Assembly (NCBI RefSeq): GCF_001298265.1
Contig: NZ_LGSZ01000048.1
Span: forward strand, 372,001-436,000
From: Allobosea vaviloviae
Lineage (GTDB): Bacteria; Pseudomonadota; Alphaproteobacteria; Rhizobiales; Beijerinckiaceae
Direction: 5' to 3'
Length of the DNA: 64,000 nucleotides
Part shown: positions 55,738 to 63,257 of the stretch, piece by piece
Position numbering within the stretch: the first letter of the stretch is position 1
Layout of the letters: the number at the start of each line of letters is the position of its first letter
Program-made: the position numbers and the translations under genes
The notes under the pieces: generated by a model
What the model was told of the DNA's origin: nothing
What the model saw: only the letters and a program-made list of their open reading frames with translations
The model's database searches: none

Positions 55738-55896
55738 GCCCGCACTCCATCAGCGCATGGCGCGCATTCGCCGCGTCCCGCCGCCTTGTGCATTGTGACC
55801 AAGACGCTATGTCTGCGGCCGGGGCTTGCCCGTCCCATCGCCCGCAATCGGCGCCGCTGGCAACCGCCTCCTGCGCGAAACCGAACATGAGTGCGT

Positions 55897-56871
55897 ATGT
55901 CGTTCGGCCCGTTAGAGCCAGGAATGCCTCCGCGCAGGCGCAGCCGCTGGTGGTGGCTCGGGCCGCTCGCCAGCATCGTGATCTTCAGCGCCTCGCTGGT
56001 GGTGCTGTGGTTCATCATCCGGGAGATCGAGCCGGGCGAACTCGCCAGCGCCTTCGCCAATGCCAGCCTGCGCCAGCTCGGCCTCGCCTGCGGCTTCACC
56101 GCGCTGAGCTATCTCCTGCTCACCGGCTATGACGCGCTGGCGCTGAAGCGGCTCGGCCTGTCGATCCCCTACCGGACGACGGCGCTCGCCTCCTTCACCA
56201 GTTATTCGGTGTCCTTCACGCTCGGCTTTCCGATCGTGACCGGCGGCACGGTGCGCTACTGGATCTATTCGCCCAAGGGCGTGCGCGCCTCCGAAGTCGC
56301 GAGCCTCACCGTCATCGCGGGCCTGACCTTCTGGCTGGGCCTGGGCGCCATCCTTTGCGCCTGCCTGTTCTACGCGACGGAGTCCGTCGCGGTCCTCGCA
56401 CGCACCTCACCGCTGGTGGTGCAGGGCGTCGGCGCCGCCGTCGCGTTCGGCACGTTCGGCTATCTCGTCTGGATCGCCACCGGCGAGCGCACCATCCGCG
56501 TGCGCGGCTGGAACCTGCCGCTGCCGGGACTCGGCATCACGCTGGGCCAGATGTTCCTTGGCGCGGCCGAGGTCTGCGCGGCGGCCGCCGTGCTGTTCGT
56601 CCTGCTGCCGGGCGGACATGGCATCGACTATCCGAGCTTCCTGGCGGTCTATGTGTTCGCCTGCCTCGTCGGCATCGCCAGCCATGCGCCCGGCGGGCTC
56701 GGGGTCTTCGAAGCGACGATGCTGGTGGCGCTGAGCCGCCTGCCCTTCGAGCAGGTGCTCGGTGCGCTGCTGATCTTCCGGATCATCTACTACATCCTGC
56801 CCTTCATCCTGGCGCTGGTGCTGCTGGCACTGAACGAGATGGTCCGGCGGATCAGGCGGCACGAGCGCTGA
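55897..56871 (+). CDS. YbhN/UPF0104-like membrane protein (LPG synthase-type TM domain)
   Basis: 324-residue protein with about eight membrane helices and no catalytic C-terminal domain. It belongs to the lysylphosphatidylglycerol synthase transmembrane (flippase-like) group: GGTVRYWIYSPKGVRASEVASLTVIAG, and HAPGGLGVFEATML followed by RIIYYILPFILALVLLA. Lipid flipping or transport is likely, the substrate unknown. Start is uncertain among GTG 55891, this ATG and ATG 55924; none has a strong ribosome site. Confidence 0.82.
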   Translation: MSFGPLEPGMPPRRRSRWWWLGPLASIVIFSASLVVLWFIIREIEPGELASAFANASLRQLGLACGFTALSYLLLTGYDALALKRLGLSIPYRTTALASFTSYSVSFTLGFPIVTGGTVRYWIYSPKGVRASEVASLTVIAGLTFWLGLGAILCACLFYATESVAVLARTSPLVVQGVGAAVAFGTFGYLVWIATGERTIRVRGWNLPLPGLGITLGQMFLGAAEVCAAAAVLFVLLPGGHGIDYPSFLAVYVFACLVGIASHAPGGLGVFEATMLVALSRLPFEQVLGALLIFRIIYYILPFILALVLLALNEMVRRIRRHER

Positions 56872-56880
56872 CGGCGTCGC

Positions 56881-57612
56881 CTATTTGAGCGCCACCACGA
56901 TCAGCAGGAACACCAGCACCAGCGCGATCTGCTTGAGGCTCCAGTCGATCCGCGCCAGCTGATCAGGAATCGTCTCCAGCGCCCCAACCTCGATCGAAGG
57001 CGGCAAAGCGGGCTCGGCAGGAGGAACAGTCGGCGGAGCCGGGCGCCATTCCAGCGTCTCGACCAGCCCGCGCGCGGGAATAACCCCGCGCCCGTTCGGC
57101 TCGACACCGAAATGCCAGGCGACCGGAACGCCCGCTGCCGCCTCGCGCTGGCTCTCGCGCACCCACAGGCTGGTCGTCGCGGATAGCGAGAGTGTCTCGG
57201 CCGCGCCCGCCAGCAGGTCCTGCTTCAGGGCCCCGAAGACGCTGGCTGCCATATGAATCTCGGCGCGATAGCCGCCAGCGTATGCGCCCTCGGCCTCGTC
57301 GACGTCGAGCACGAGCAAGATGCGCCCGTCTTCGCCTGCGCTGAGCGGGCGGATCATCAGCGCGATATCGTCGGCCTCACCGGCTCTGAGCGGCTGCTGC
57401 AGGCTGTCGCCGGCCAGGACGGCCCGCCCGCGGATGAGCTGCGCCTCCTCGAGGCGCCCCGCGCGGATCGAGAAGCCGCGGGACAGGCTGAGGTCGTTGG
57501 CAATCAGGTGCAGATGCCGGGCTATGCCCTGCACGAACCGCTCCGAGAAGCCTTCGATGGTCATGACCCCTTGGTCGATGGAGACTCGTCGCGCCACGCC
57601 TGCTTCGACCAT
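56881..57612 (-). CDS. DUF6101-like protein, C-terminally membrane-anchored
   Basis: 243-residue protein of unknown function, resembling the DUF6101 family of Hyphomicrobiales. A soluble region is followed by a Pro-rich linker (WRPAPPTVPPAEPALPPS) and a final hydrophobic helix QIALVLVFLLIVVALK ending at the C-terminus, a tail-anchor layout. The soluble part has an RLEEAQLIRGRAVLAGD segment and no enzymatic motif. The ATG gives MVEAGVARRVSIDQGVMTIEG; an earlier in-frame start exists at 57711. Converges on the YbhN-like gene. Confidence 0.7.
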   Translation of the reverse strand: MVEAGVARRVSIDQGVMTIEGFSERFVQGIARHLHLIANDLSLSRGFSIRAGRLEEAQLIRGRAVLAGDSLQQPLRAGEADDIALMIRPLSAGEDGRILLVLDVDEAEGAYAGGYRAEIHMAASVFGALKQDLLAGAAETLSLSATTSLWVRESQREAAAGVPVAWHFGVEPNGRGVIPARGLVETLEWRPAPPTVPPAEPALPPSIEVGALETIPDQLARIDWSLKQIALVLVFLLIVVALK

Positions 57613-57800
57613 CGCATCCCGCCTCCCATCGCATGGCAGGATAGCAGAGCGCGCGTCGGGGCGCGCTGCCCGCCGGGCGCATGGCAAGCCCCGGCCAGAT
57701 CGGGTTGTCACGCATTTCCCGAGGGCCTAGAGCGTCGCATCGGGGCTTTACGATCATCGCGTCCGCCGTCAAGCGAGGGCGCACCCTGATACAGGCTGCC

Positions 57801-59039
57801 ATGACCGACGCTTCCCAACCTGCCGGGCCTCGCCACGGCATGAGCTTCCATTCCTTCGTCGCGCTGATGGCCGCGCTGATGGCGACGAACGCGCTCGCGA
57901 TCGATTCGATGCTGCCGGCGCTGCCGGCCATGTCGGAGGCGCTCGGCATCGCCGAGGCGAACCAGCGGCAATGGATCATCACCGCCTATCTGCTCGGGTT
58001 CGGGGCCACGCAGATCGTCTACGGCACGCTGTCGGACCGCTTCGGCCGCCGGCCCGTGCTGCTGTTTGGGCTCGTGGTCTATGTCGCGGCCAGCATCGCG
58101 GCTGCCTTCGCAGGCTCGTTCGAGACGATGATGCTGGCCCGGGTCGTCCAGGGCGTGGGCGCGGCGGCGACCCGCGTGCTCGTCGTCTCGATCGTACGCG
58201 ACTGCTATTCCGGCCGGGACATGGCCAGGGTCATGTCGCTGGCGATGATCGTCTTCCTGGCGGTGCCGATCCTGGCGCCGTCGATCGGCCAGGCGATCCT
58301 GCTCGTGGCGCCGTGGCGCTGGATCTTCGGCGTGCTGACGATCTTCGGCGCATCGGTGATGCTCTGGGTGGTGCTACGCCTGCGCGAGACTCAAAGTCCG
58401 GAAGACCGCAAGCCGATCGAGGTCGCAAGCGTGGTCGCAGCCTTCCGCACCACGCTGACGACGCGGCTCGCGGTGGGCTACATGCTGGCGATGGCCTTCG
58501 TGCTCGGCGGGCTGTTCGGCTTCATCAACTCGGCCCAGCAGGTCTTCGTCGACGTCTTCCATGCGCCGGAATGGTTCACGACGATCTTCGCCCTGATCGC
58601 GCTCGGGATGGCCGCCGCGTCACTGCTGAATTCGCGCATCGTCGGCCGCCTCGGCATGCGCCGCGTCTCGCATGGGGCGCTGCTGGCCTATATCGCCTTG
58701 ACCGGAACCCATGCGCTGCTCGCGCTGTCCGGCCATGAATCGCTCTGGAGCTTCGCCGCCTTCCAGGCCGGGGCGATGTTCTGTTTCGGGTTGATCGCGC
58801 CCAATTTCGGCGCCATGGCGATGGACCCGCTCGGGCATGTCGCGGGAACCGCGTCCTCGGTGCAAGGGTTCGTCACCACGATCGGCGGCGCCCTGCTCGG
58901 CTTCTTCATCGGACAGCATTTCGACGGCACGGTCGTGCCGATCACACTCGGCTTCGCGCTCTGCGGGCTGGTGGCGCTGACCATCGTGCTGGTGACGGAG
59001 AAAGGGCGGCTGTTTCGCCCCACCGCCGGACGAAGCTAG
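57801..59039 (+). CDS. MFS multidrug exporter, Bcr/CflA type
   Basis: 412-residue, 12-helix major facilitator. The N-terminal LAIDSMLPALPAMSEALG, motif A-like GTLSDRFGRRPVLLFGL (between helices 2 and 3) and motif C-like VFLAVPILAPSIGQAIL are typical of the Bcr/CflA drug:proton antiporters. It starts at MTDASQPAG, ahead of the first helix. No linked regulator. Three hairpins follow it at 59085-59130. Confidence 0.88.
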   Translation: MTDASQPAGPRHGMSFHSFVALMAALMATNALAIDSMLPALPAMSEALGIAEANQRQWIITAYLLGFGATQIVYGTLSDRFGRRPVLLFGLVVYVAASIAAAFAGSFETMMLARVVQGVGAAATRVLVVSIVRDCYSGRDMARVMSLAMIVFLAVPILAPSIGQAILLVAPWRWIFGVLTIFGASVMLWVVLRLRETQSPEDRKPIEVASVVAAFRTTLTTRLAVGYMLAMAFVLGGLFGFINSAQQVFVDVFHAPEWFTTIFALIALGMAAASLLNSRIVGRLGMRRVSHGALLAYIALTGTHALLALSGHESLWSFAAFQAGAMFCFGLIAPNFGAMAMDPLGHVAGTASSVQGFVTTIGGALLGFFIGQHFDGTVVPITLGFALCGLVALTIVLVTEKGRLFRPTAGRS

Positions 59040-59084
59040 CCAAGGAAGGCCGTTGGAGCTGCCAGAGCGCGCAGGCCTCGGTGT

Positions 59085-59130
59085 CGGGACTCTTTGGTCC
59101 CGGGCTCTTGGGCCCTGGGGCTCTTGGCCC
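59085..59130. repeat. Three 15-16 base tandem units, each a small hairpin
   Basis: CGGGACTCTTTGGTCC, CGGGCTCTTGGGCCC and TGGGGCTCTTGGCCC follow one another. Each has a GGGxC/GxCCC stem with a TCTT-type loop. They come 45 bases after the MFS stop and before the convergent cold-shock gene, so a composite transcript end is possible. Confidence 0.6.
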
Positions 59131-59252
59131 TCGACCGCCGCCTTCTTGGCGACGGGCATGCCGGGAATCGTCTTCAGTCCGGATAGATCGATAGAGATTC
59201 GCATTGGCTCGGGAAGCGTCGCCGCCGATCGGCCTCCCGCATGGGTTTGAGA

Positions 59253-59462
59253 TCAAGCCGTCTTGAGATTGACCGCCGAGGACTTGCCGGTCTTGCGATC
59301 GGCCTCGAGATCGTAGCTGATCTTCTGACCTTCGTTCAGGCCGCGCATGCCCGAGCGCTCGACCGCGCTGATATGCACGAAGACATCGCTGCCGCCCTGG
59401 TCAGGCGTGATGAATCCATAGCCCTTGGTCTCATTGAACCACTTCACGGTACCCGTGCTCAC
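59253..59462 (-). CDS. CspA family cold-shock protein
   Basis: 69-residue single-strand nucleic-acid binding beta-barrel. Both RNP motifs are intact: GTVKWFNETKGYGFI (RNP1 KGYGFI) and DVFVHISAVE (RNP2 VFVHI). The GTG start has AAGGA 7 bases upstream; the 12-residue upstream extension in frame is not family-like. The C-terminal end KSSAVNLKTA is normal. Confidence 0.95.
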   Translation of the reverse strand: MSTGTVKWFNETKGYGFITPDQGGSDVFVHISAVERSGMRGLNEGQKISYDLEADRKTGKSSAVNLKTA

Positions 59463-59683
59463 GTGCTGTTCCTTCAGTCGCTGTTGAGGTCGGCTCATGC
59501 CGGCCCGACCCCAATGTATGGGGCAATTCGCTCAGGTTGCAATGACGCGCCGCACAACGGCCTTTTTTGGTCGCGTTCGGCATGCCGCCGGAGCAAGGCT
59601 GCGAGCGAACAGGGGTCTTGCTCCCCGCCGCGCCCTCACGCATGAACGAGGGCGACAAGGAAAGCCGCAGGAGAGCCCTCGCC

Positions 59684-60370
59684 ATGACGCAGTATGTAAT
59701 CGACCCGCCGGCCGTGACGGCCGTCCCCGTGGCGGGCGGAGGGCTTTTTCCGGTACGCCGCGTCTTCTGCGTCGGCCGCAACTACGCCGAGCATACGCGC
59801 GAGATGGGCGGCGACCCCGATCGCGAGGAGCCGTTCTTCTTCACCAAGCCGGCCGATGCAGTGCTGATCAACGGCGCCGACATGCCCTATCCGACCAAGA
59901 CTAAAGATCTACATCATGAGATGGAGCTCGTCGTGGCGATCGGCACCGGCGGCCGGGATATCGCCGAGGCCGATGCGCTTTCCCATGTCTACGGCTATGC
60001 CGCCGGTCTCGACATGACCCGCCGCGATCTCCAGGCCCAGGCCAAAAAGGGCGGCAAGCCCTGGGACATGTCCAAGGGGTTCGACCTCTCGGGCCCGGTC
60101 GGCGACATCGCACCCGCCAGCCATATCGGCCACCCCGCTGCGGGCAAGATTGAACTCGTCGTCAACGGCGTGCCGCGCCAGAGCTCGGACCTCGCCAAGC
60201 AGATCTGGAACGTGCCGGAAACGATCGCCTATCTCTCGGGACTCGTCGAACTCGCGCCGGGCGACCTGATCTTCACAGGCACGCCCGAGGGCGTGGCCGC
60301 GGTCGTCTCCGGCGATGTGCTCGAGGGCGAGATCGCCGGCGTCGGCACCGTCCGCACGCGGATCGTCTGA
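59684..60370 (+). CDS. Fumarylacetoacetate hydrolase family protein
   Basis: 228-residue FAH-fold enzyme acting on a 1,3-diketo acid such as fumarylpyruvate or an oxaloacetate-type substrate. FCVGRNYAEH, FFFTKPADAV, and the metal site HHEMELVVAIG (Glu-x-Glu) with YAAGLDMTRRDLQ (Asp) are present. The ATG has AGGAG 10 bases upstream. It may be fumarylpyruvate hydrolase (gentisate path), but no gentisate gene is near. Confidence 0.85.
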   Translation: MTQYVIDPPAVTAVPVAGGGLFPVRRVFCVGRNYAEHTREMGGDPDREEPFFFTKPADAVLINGADMPYPTKTKDLHHEMELVVAIGTGGRDIAEADALSHVYGYAAGLDMTRRDLQAQAKKGGKPWDMSKGFDLSGPVGDIAPASHIGHPAAGKIELVVNGVPRQSSDLAKQIWNVPETIAYLSGLVELAPGDLIFTGTPEGVAAVVSGDVLEGEIAGVGTVRTRIV

Positions 60371-60383
60371 GCCACGTCCTGAG

Positions 60384-60464
60384 CGTCATTCTCGGGCTTG
60401 ACCCGAGAATCTCGTCGCCGGCTAGCTGGTTTCCGAGATGGTGGGGTCAAGTCCGACCATGACG
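60384..60464. repeat. GTCAT-bounded palindromic repeat
   Basis: Left end CGTCATTCTCGGGCTTGACC pairs with the following CCCGAGAAT; the right end reads CCATGACG. Intergenic, after the FAH-family gene. Confidence 0.75.
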
Positions 60465-60504
60465 CAAGGCCTAACCGAACCCATTCTGCGCGAAAGTCAC
60501 GACC

Positions 60505-61434
60505 ATGACCCTCACCCCCGATGCCAGCGGCGTCTTCCCGATCGCGCCGACGCCGTTCAACCCCGATGGCACGCTCGACTGGGCCTCCACCGAGAAGCTG
60601 TTTGCCTTCTATGACGAAATCGGCTCGGACGGCACCACCGTGCTCGGCATCATGGGCGAGGCGCCCAAGCTGGAGCCGGACGAGTCCCTGCGCATCGTCA
60701 AGACGGCCGTCGCCGGCATGCCGGGCAAGCCGGTGATCGTCGGCGTCTCGGCACCGGGCTTTGCTGCCATGCGTTCGCTTGCTCGTCAGTCGATGGAACT
60801 CGGCGCCGCCGCCGTGATGATCGCGCCGCCGCCCTCGCTTCGCACCGACGACCAGATCACCGGCTATTACGCCCAGGCCGTCGAGGCGATCGGCACCGAC
60901 ATCCCCTTCGTCATCCAGGATTACCCGCTGACGCTTTCGGTCATCATGACGCCGGCGGTGATCCGCAAGATCGTCACAGACAACCCGTCCTGCGTGATGC
61001 TCAAGCATGAGGACTGGCCGGGGCTGGAGAAGATCTCGACGCTCCGGAGGTTTCAAGCAGACGGCTCGTTGCGGCCTATCTCGATCCTGACCGGCAATGG
61101 CGGGCTCTTCCTCGATTTCGAGATGGAGCGCGGGGCTGACGGCGCCATGACCGGCTACGCCTTCCCCGAACTGCTGATCGATGTCGTCACGCTGCAGAAG
61201 GCAGGCAAGCGTGACGAGGCCCACGACATCTTCGACACCCATCTTCCGCTGATGCGCTACGAGCAGCAGCAGGGCGTCGGCCTTGCGGTGCGCAAATACA
61301 CGCTGATGAAGCGCGGCATCCTCAAGAGCGACGCCCAGCGCAAGCCGGGTTCGGCGATCAGTGCCGCGGCGAAGGCCGAGGTCGATTACCTTTTGTCCCG
61401 CGTCGCGAAGATCGATCCGCGCGCGGATATCTGA
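60505..61434 (+). CDS. Dihydrodipicolinate synthase (DapA) family aldolase
   Basis: 309-residue class I aldolase of the DHDPS/N-acetylneuraminate lyase superfamily. The catalytic Tyr lies in VIQDYPLTL (~140) and the Schiff-base Lys in VMLKHEDWPG (~172). The G(T/S)TGE-type loop is altered to IMGEAPKL, so it is not canonical DapA; a sugar-acid or hydroxy-acid aldolase/dehydratase is more likely. Substrate unknown; intergenic repeats flank it on both sides. Confidence 0.83.
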   Translation: MTLTPDASGVFPIAPTPFNPDGTLDWASTEKLFAFYDEIGSDGTTVLGIMGEAPKLEPDESLRIVKTAVAGMPGKPVIVGVSAPGFAAMRSLARQSMELGAAAVMIAPPPSLRTDDQITGYYAQAVEAIGTDIPFVIQDYPLTLSVIMTPAVIRKIVTDNPSCVMLKHEDWPGLEKISTLRRFQADGSLRPISILTGNGGLFLDFEMERGADGAMTGYAFPELLIDVVTLQKAGKRDEAHDIFDTHLPLMRYEQQQGVGLAVRKYTLMKRGILKSDAQRKPGSAISAAAKAEVDYLLSRVAKIDPRADI

Positions 61435-61438
61435 ACCG

Positions 61439-61515
61439 CGTCATCCTCGGGCGCCGCACAGCGGCGACCCGGGGATCTCTCACAGGAGATGCTCGGGTCA
61501 GGCCCGAGCACGACG
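61439..61515. repeat. GTCAT-type palindromic repeat, diverged copy
   Basis: CGTCATCCTCGGG at the left and GCTCGGGTCAGGCCCGAGCACGACG at the right, each with its own internal pairing (GCTCGGG/CCCGAGC). A variant with a GCCGC insert in the left half. Confidence 0.7.
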
Positions 61516-61525
61516 TAGTGTCCCC

Positions 61526-62011
61526 TCAATGGCCCTTATGCGCGCCGTGATCGGCGCCGCGGGCGCCGACCGCCTCGACCTTGAACTCGACCTCGACGGT
61601 GCCGGCCTTCTCGAAGGTCAGCGTTCCCTTGACGCGCTCGTCCTGCTTGAGCGGCTGCTTCAGCTCCATGAACATGATGTGGTAGCCGCCGGGCTTGAAC
61701 TCGACCTTGGCACCCGGCGCGATCTCGACCCCCCCGTCGAGCGGCCGCATCGTCATGACGCCATTGGTCGTGGCCATTTCGTGCATCTCGGTGCGGCCCG
61801 CAATGGCGGGAGCCGATACGGCGACCAGCTTGTCCGCCGCCGAGCCGGTATTCTCGATGACGAGATAGCCGCCACCGACCTTGGCGCCGCCGGGGGTGGC
61901 GCGGCTCCAGGGATGGTCGATCTTCAGGGCGCCGGCCTTGTAGTCATGGGCGAGCGCAGCGCCGCCCAGCGACAGTGAGATCGCCACAGTGGCGAGGATG
62001 GATTTGGTCAT
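61526..62011 (-). CDS. Periplasmic copper chaperone PCu(A)C
   Basis: 161-residue exported protein that delivers Cu(I) to the CuA site of cytochrome oxidase. A signal peptide ([17 protein letters not shown]) is followed by the cupredoxin-like domain. The H-M-x(10)-M-x(21)-H-x-M copper ligands appear in [14 protein letters not shown] and [11 protein letters not shown] His-rich tail (DHGAHKGH) could add a second metal site. It has AGGACAG before the ATG. DUF2946 gene is just upstream on the same strand. Confidence 0.93.
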   Translation of the reverse strand: MTKSILATVAISLSLGGAALAHDYKAGALKIDHPWSRATPGGAKVGGGYLVIENTGSAADKLVAVSAPAIAGRTEMHEMATTNGVMTMRPLDGGVEIAPGAKVEFKPGGYHIMFMELKQPLKQDERVKGTLTFEKAGTVEVEFKVEAVGARGADHGAHKGH

Positions 62012-62109
62012 GGGACTGTCCTGATCGAATGGGCGCGTCAATGCGCCAGAACGGTGGGGAGCGGCGCCACGGCCGATGTCATCAGCCGGCCGTTGCCGAA
62101 GAAGGGTTC

Positions 62110-62502
62110 TCAGAGCTGGCGGAGGGGGCCAGCGACGGGCGGCGCATGCGAGGGCGGCAAGCCCGGCTGCGGCGCCGGAGCGTCGGCTGCAGCGCGGATG
62201 GTCGCTGCGATGTCGGCGACGGGCACCCGGGTGAGCGCGATCGGCTCCGCCTGCCCCGGGCCGGCGAGAGCCGGATTGACCGGGCAGCCCTTGCAATGCT
62301 GCGGCTCGCCTGCCGGCTCGGGTGTATCCTGCCCCGGCGGCGTCAGCCCCGAGCAGAGCACGGCGCCCTCGATCAGGCCATATGCCGATGCGGCCGAGGG
62401 CGCGAGCGCCGATGCCAGCACCGCCAGAGCATAGACGACGGCCAGCCAGGCTCCGAGCACGGAGCGGCGCAAGCATCGCAGCAGATGCGTCTCGGCGGTC
62501 AT
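62110..62502 (-). CDS. DUF2946-like exported protein, copper-linked by context
   Basis: 130-residue protein with an N-terminal signal or anchor helix ([22 protein letters not shown]). Cys are in VLCSG and [11 protein letters not shown], the last a CxxC arrangement typical of the DUF2946 family and suited for Cu(I). It is 98 bases ahead of the PCu(A)C gene on the same strand, a pairing common near copper and TonB genes. Function unknown; a role in copper delivery or sensing is inferred. Confidence 0.75.
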   Translation of the reverse strand: MTAETHLLRCLRRSVLGAWLAVVYALAVLASALAPSAASAYGLIEGAVLCSGLTPPGQDTPEPAGEPQHCKGCPVNPALAGPGQAEPIALTRVPVADIAATIRAAADAPAPQPGLPPSHAPPVAGPLRQL

Positions 62503-62652
62503 GCGGGCAAATGGCCCGGAGCGGCCGGCAGCGTCAAGCGGCGACGGAGCCGCGGGGACAGGGGCGGCGAGGCAGAGAATATTCTTCTCCGGCAGAGGCG
62601 GCGTTGGGCAGGGTCATCCCAGCGCGGTCGTTTTTTTAAAAGAACAATCGAG
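62503..62652. other. Divergent region upstream of the DUF2946-like gene
   Basis: 150 bases with no gene, containing a T7-A4 run (62632-62642) and AT-rich patches that probably hold the promoter of the copper gene pair on the minus strand. Confidence 0.4.
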
Positions 62653-62681
62653 TTGACAAACAGGACGCGCCACGCCAGATT
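62653..62681 (+). promoter_or_regulatory. Candidate sigma-70 promoter for the metN leader
   Basis: A perfect TTGACA -35 box is followed after 17 bases by CAGATT (3 of 6 matches to TATAAT). Transcription would begin near 62688, ~20 bases before the riboswitch-like element. Confidence 0.5.
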
Positions 62682-62710
62682 GCGACCTGTCATTCGGCCT
62701 TGCCGGAAGG

Positions 62711-62764
62711 CCGCGGGGATTTGAGCGAGCAGCTTGCGCCGCGTCACCAAACGCTAAAGCGCCA
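62711..62764 (+). ncRNA. SAM-II-like riboswitch
   Basis: The order of elements fits the SAM-II (metA-type) pseudoknot of alphaproteobacteria: P1 5-prime arm CGCGG (62712-62716), GATTTG (62718-62723), a short loop, CTTGC (62733-62737), P1 3-prime arm CCGCG (62739-62743) pairing exactly with the first arm, an A-rich linker CACCAAAC, and the conserved GCTAAAG (62753-62759). Known members bind S-adenosylmethionine and control methionine genes; metN downstream fits that. Recognised by memory of the consensus only. Confidence 0.7.
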
Positions 62765-62780
62765 CGACGCGGTCGTGGGC
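62759..62780 (+). promoter_or_regulatory. Hairpin directly after the riboswitch-like element
   Basis: CCACGAC-GCG-GTCGTGG is a perfect 7-base stem (62762-62778) ending 12 bases before the ribosome site of the leader ORF. Without a T tract it is not a standard terminator; it may compete with the 3-prime arm of the aptamer. Confidence 0.45.
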
Positions 62781-62801
62781 TCCCATCGACAGGAGACGAA
62801 C

Positions 62802-62870
62802 ATGACCGGTACGATCCTTTGTCAGGCCCGAACGCTGATCCCACGCACACGCTGCTGTTGTCGATTCTGA
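62802..62870 (+). CDS. 22-residue Cys-rich leader peptide
   Basis: ATG preceded by AGGAG at 62791-62795 (6-base gap) encodes MTGTILCQARTLIPRTRCCCRF and a stop. Three consecutive Cys codons (62853-62861) sit three codons before the stop, the pattern of a cysteine-sensing attenuator peptide, as known from mycobacterial polycysteine leader ORFs. It has its own strong ribosome site between the riboswitch-like element and the small gene before metN. No homologue could be checked. Confidence 0.6.
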   Translation: MTGTILCQARTLIPRTRCCCRF

Positions 62871-62882
62871 TCCTGCCATGAG

Positions 62883-62948
62883 GCCGCCGTTGCGGCTTCC
62901 CTGACCAGTCCGATCAGATGTCCACAAGCGCCGCAGACGCGGCGGGAG
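62883..62948 (+). promoter_or_regulatory. Alternative stem set after the leader peptide ORF
   Basis: Four short segments alternate: A GCCGC (62883-62887), B GCGGC (62892-62896), C GCCGC (62930-62934) and D GCGGC (62939-62943). A:B and C:D, or B:C, can pair exclusively; D abuts the GGGAG ribosome site (62944-62948) of the next gene. The layout resembles a translation attenuator, but 5-base GC stems can be chance in such DNA. Confidence 0.4.
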
Positions 62949-62955
62949 CGCAGCC

Positions 62956-63219
62956 ATGACTACATTCCAGCACGATACCAGCCAGCACGCATCAACGCGG
63001 CAGGCCCGGAACCAACAGGCCTACATCATTGAGATCGGCGAGACCCAAGCCGGTCTCGTCAGCCGCCGTGGCGACGAACGCTATTTCACCTTCATCGCAG
63101 CGTCGTCGACCTTCCATGCGCTCGAAGGCCATCGCTTCGCCACGCCGGGTGCCGCCGAACTGGCCGCTCGCCAACTGGCCGCGCCCCGTCGCCACAGCGC
63201 GACGCGCCTGTCGTCCTGA
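62956..63219 (+). CDS. Small conserved-looking protein upstream of metN, function unknown
   Basis: 87-residue soluble protein starting MTTFQHDTSQ with GGGAG 7 bases upstream. After a polar Gln/His-rich start it has a compact core AYIIEIGETQAGLVSRR followed by YFTFIAASSTFHALEG and a helix AAELAARQLA. This beta-beta-alpha pattern suggests a small folded domain that I do not recognise. It lies between the leader region and metN (38 bases before it), likely on the same transcript. Confidence 0.65.
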   Translation: MTTFQHDTSQHASTRQARNQQAYIIEIGETQAGLVSRRGDERYFTFIAASSTFHALEGHRFATPGAAELAARQLAAPRRHSATRLSS

Positions 63220-63257
63220 GGTAGCAGCGACGTGCCTTTTGTTGCATTTCTGAGGTC

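Noticed and set aside
58620..59256. Possible small minus-strand gene after the MFS transporter (peptides rich in Pro-Lys-Ser repeats)
   Set aside because: Most of the frame is antisense to the MFS gene and the repeat part is explained by the tandem hairpin units; no good ribosome site.
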